A stretch of 64,000 nt of DNA, from the NCBI GenBank assembly GCA_014650415.1, contig BMUX01000002.1:434001-498000 (forward strand), given 5' to 3'. Both the position numbers and the translations under genes were made by a program. The notes under the pieces are model-generated. The model was not told where the DNA came from and made no database searches. It worked only from the letters and a program-made list of their open reading frames with translations. This document shows positions 63,729-64,000 of this stretch, one piece after another. This stretch comes from Streptomyces spiroverticillatus. GTDB taxonomy: Bacteria > Actinomycetota > Actinomycetes > Streptomycetales > Streptomycetaceae. Every line of letters starts with the position of its first letter. Within the stretch, counting starts at the first letter, position 1.

Positions 63729-64000
63729 GTAGCGCCTTCCCGAGAGTCTCGCCCGCGCGTTGTATTGGCTGCGGCCGTCTGTCTAGGTCGGTCGCCGGCC
63801 CTGACGCGGGCAGGGGTTTGGATGTTTATGCGGACCAAACCCTACTGGACGCTATTTGGGGTCGCGCGGGGAGGGTGCCCAACGCGCCGCACCGCTCCCC
63901 GAAGGGGTGGCTCCGGCGCCGCTGCCGGACGGAAGCCGTGCCTCCGCCCGGGAACTGACGGACCCTCCTGAGACGGCGGTACGAGGCCGGCCGCACCCGG
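63729..64000. other. Region upstream of ctaC, to the right edge
   Basis: 272 bp with no gene I can support. TAGACA on the minus strand near 63781 could be a -10 box for ctaC. An inverted repeat GGGTTTGG (63814-63821)/CCAAACCC (63835-63842) with a 13-nt gap lies further upstream and is a possible operator. I found no Rex-type TGTGAAC site. Confidence 0.4.

Noticed and set aside
63729..64000. A redox (Rex) operator upstream of ctaC
   Set aside because: No TGTGAAC-n-TTCACA-like site was found; only a weak 8+8 inverted repeat is present.

Overview
The window is a high-GC, gene-dense stretch of actinobacterial core chromosome. Almost every family and the gene order match the Streptomyces coelicolor region that runs from just beyond ftsZ to the cytochrome bc1/aa3 oxidase genes: metF, thiE, thiOSG, a PASTA kinase, bfr/bfd, a class II DAHP synthase, trpEG, pfkA, macRS, glkA, two NlpC/P60 genes, a rhomboid gene, trpD, qcrCAB and ctaCDFE. 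The species call is an inference from recalled synteny and gene families; no database search was run. There is no prophage, transposon, CRISPR array, rRNA or tRNA, or large biosynthetic cluster.

Layout. 0-7.3 kb: the end of a transglutaminase-like membrane protein, a DUF3040 protein, a methyltransferase and a HEPN-type protein, then a three-gene operon (degenerate ABC ATPase, YhgE/Pip-type permease, TetR regulator) behind a near-perfect operator palindrome. 7.3-17.1 kb: a possible small RNA, a DUF4126 membrane protein, a CrtI-like oxidoreductase, metF and thiE, a Rv2175c-like DNA-binding protein, a ferredoxin-reductase-like flavoprotein, and thiOSG behind a TPP riboswitch. 17.2-22.5 kb: a PASTA Ser/Thr kinase, endonuclease IV, a His-rich DUF4396 membrane protein behind a CsoR-like copper box, a sulfite-oxidase-like enzyme, and convergent bacterioferritin/Bfd with an iron box.

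22.6-29.7 kb: aromatic amino acid supply (class II DAHP synthase, then a Trp-rich leader peptide and attenuator before a fused TrpEG), a D-2-hydroxyacid dehydrogenase and a phosphofructokinase with pyrophosphate-type residues. 29.8-38.6 kb: the MacRS two-component system, an acyltransferase, an esterase, an EEP-family protein, glucokinase, a DUF5304 protein, an ArsA-like protein with an altered P-loop and an SRPBCC protein. 38.7-49.9 kb: phosphoesterase, acyl-CoA synthetase, PimB-like mannosyltransferase, GT87-type membrane protein, lipoprotein metalloprotease, paired NlpC/P60 hydrolases, NYN-domain protein and a zinc ribbon. 50.1-54.1 kb: rhomboid protease with an overlapping Lrp-type RAM protein, a class V aminotransferase behind a SAM-IV riboswitch, and trpD. 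54.3-63.7 kb: the bcc-aa3 respiratory supercomplex genes, interrupted by a pseudo-receiver protein and an L,D-transpeptidase lipoprotein.

Three layers stand out beyond the genes. First, RNA control: a TPP riboswitch, a SAM-IV riboswitch and a trp attenuator. Second, about eleven genes have a TANNNT -10 box 6-8 nt before the start codon and no Shine-Dalgarno sequence, so they look leaderless. Third, several genes have short tandem duplications of their own 3' end, stop codon included. I see no wholly new multi-gene system. The best candidates for undescribed biology are the gene-end duplications, three palindromes spaced exactly 24 bp apart before macS, a 21-bp palindrome over the ctaE start codon, a strong hairpin inside the arsA-like gene, and two NTPase-like proteins with Lys-to-Arg changes in their P-loops.
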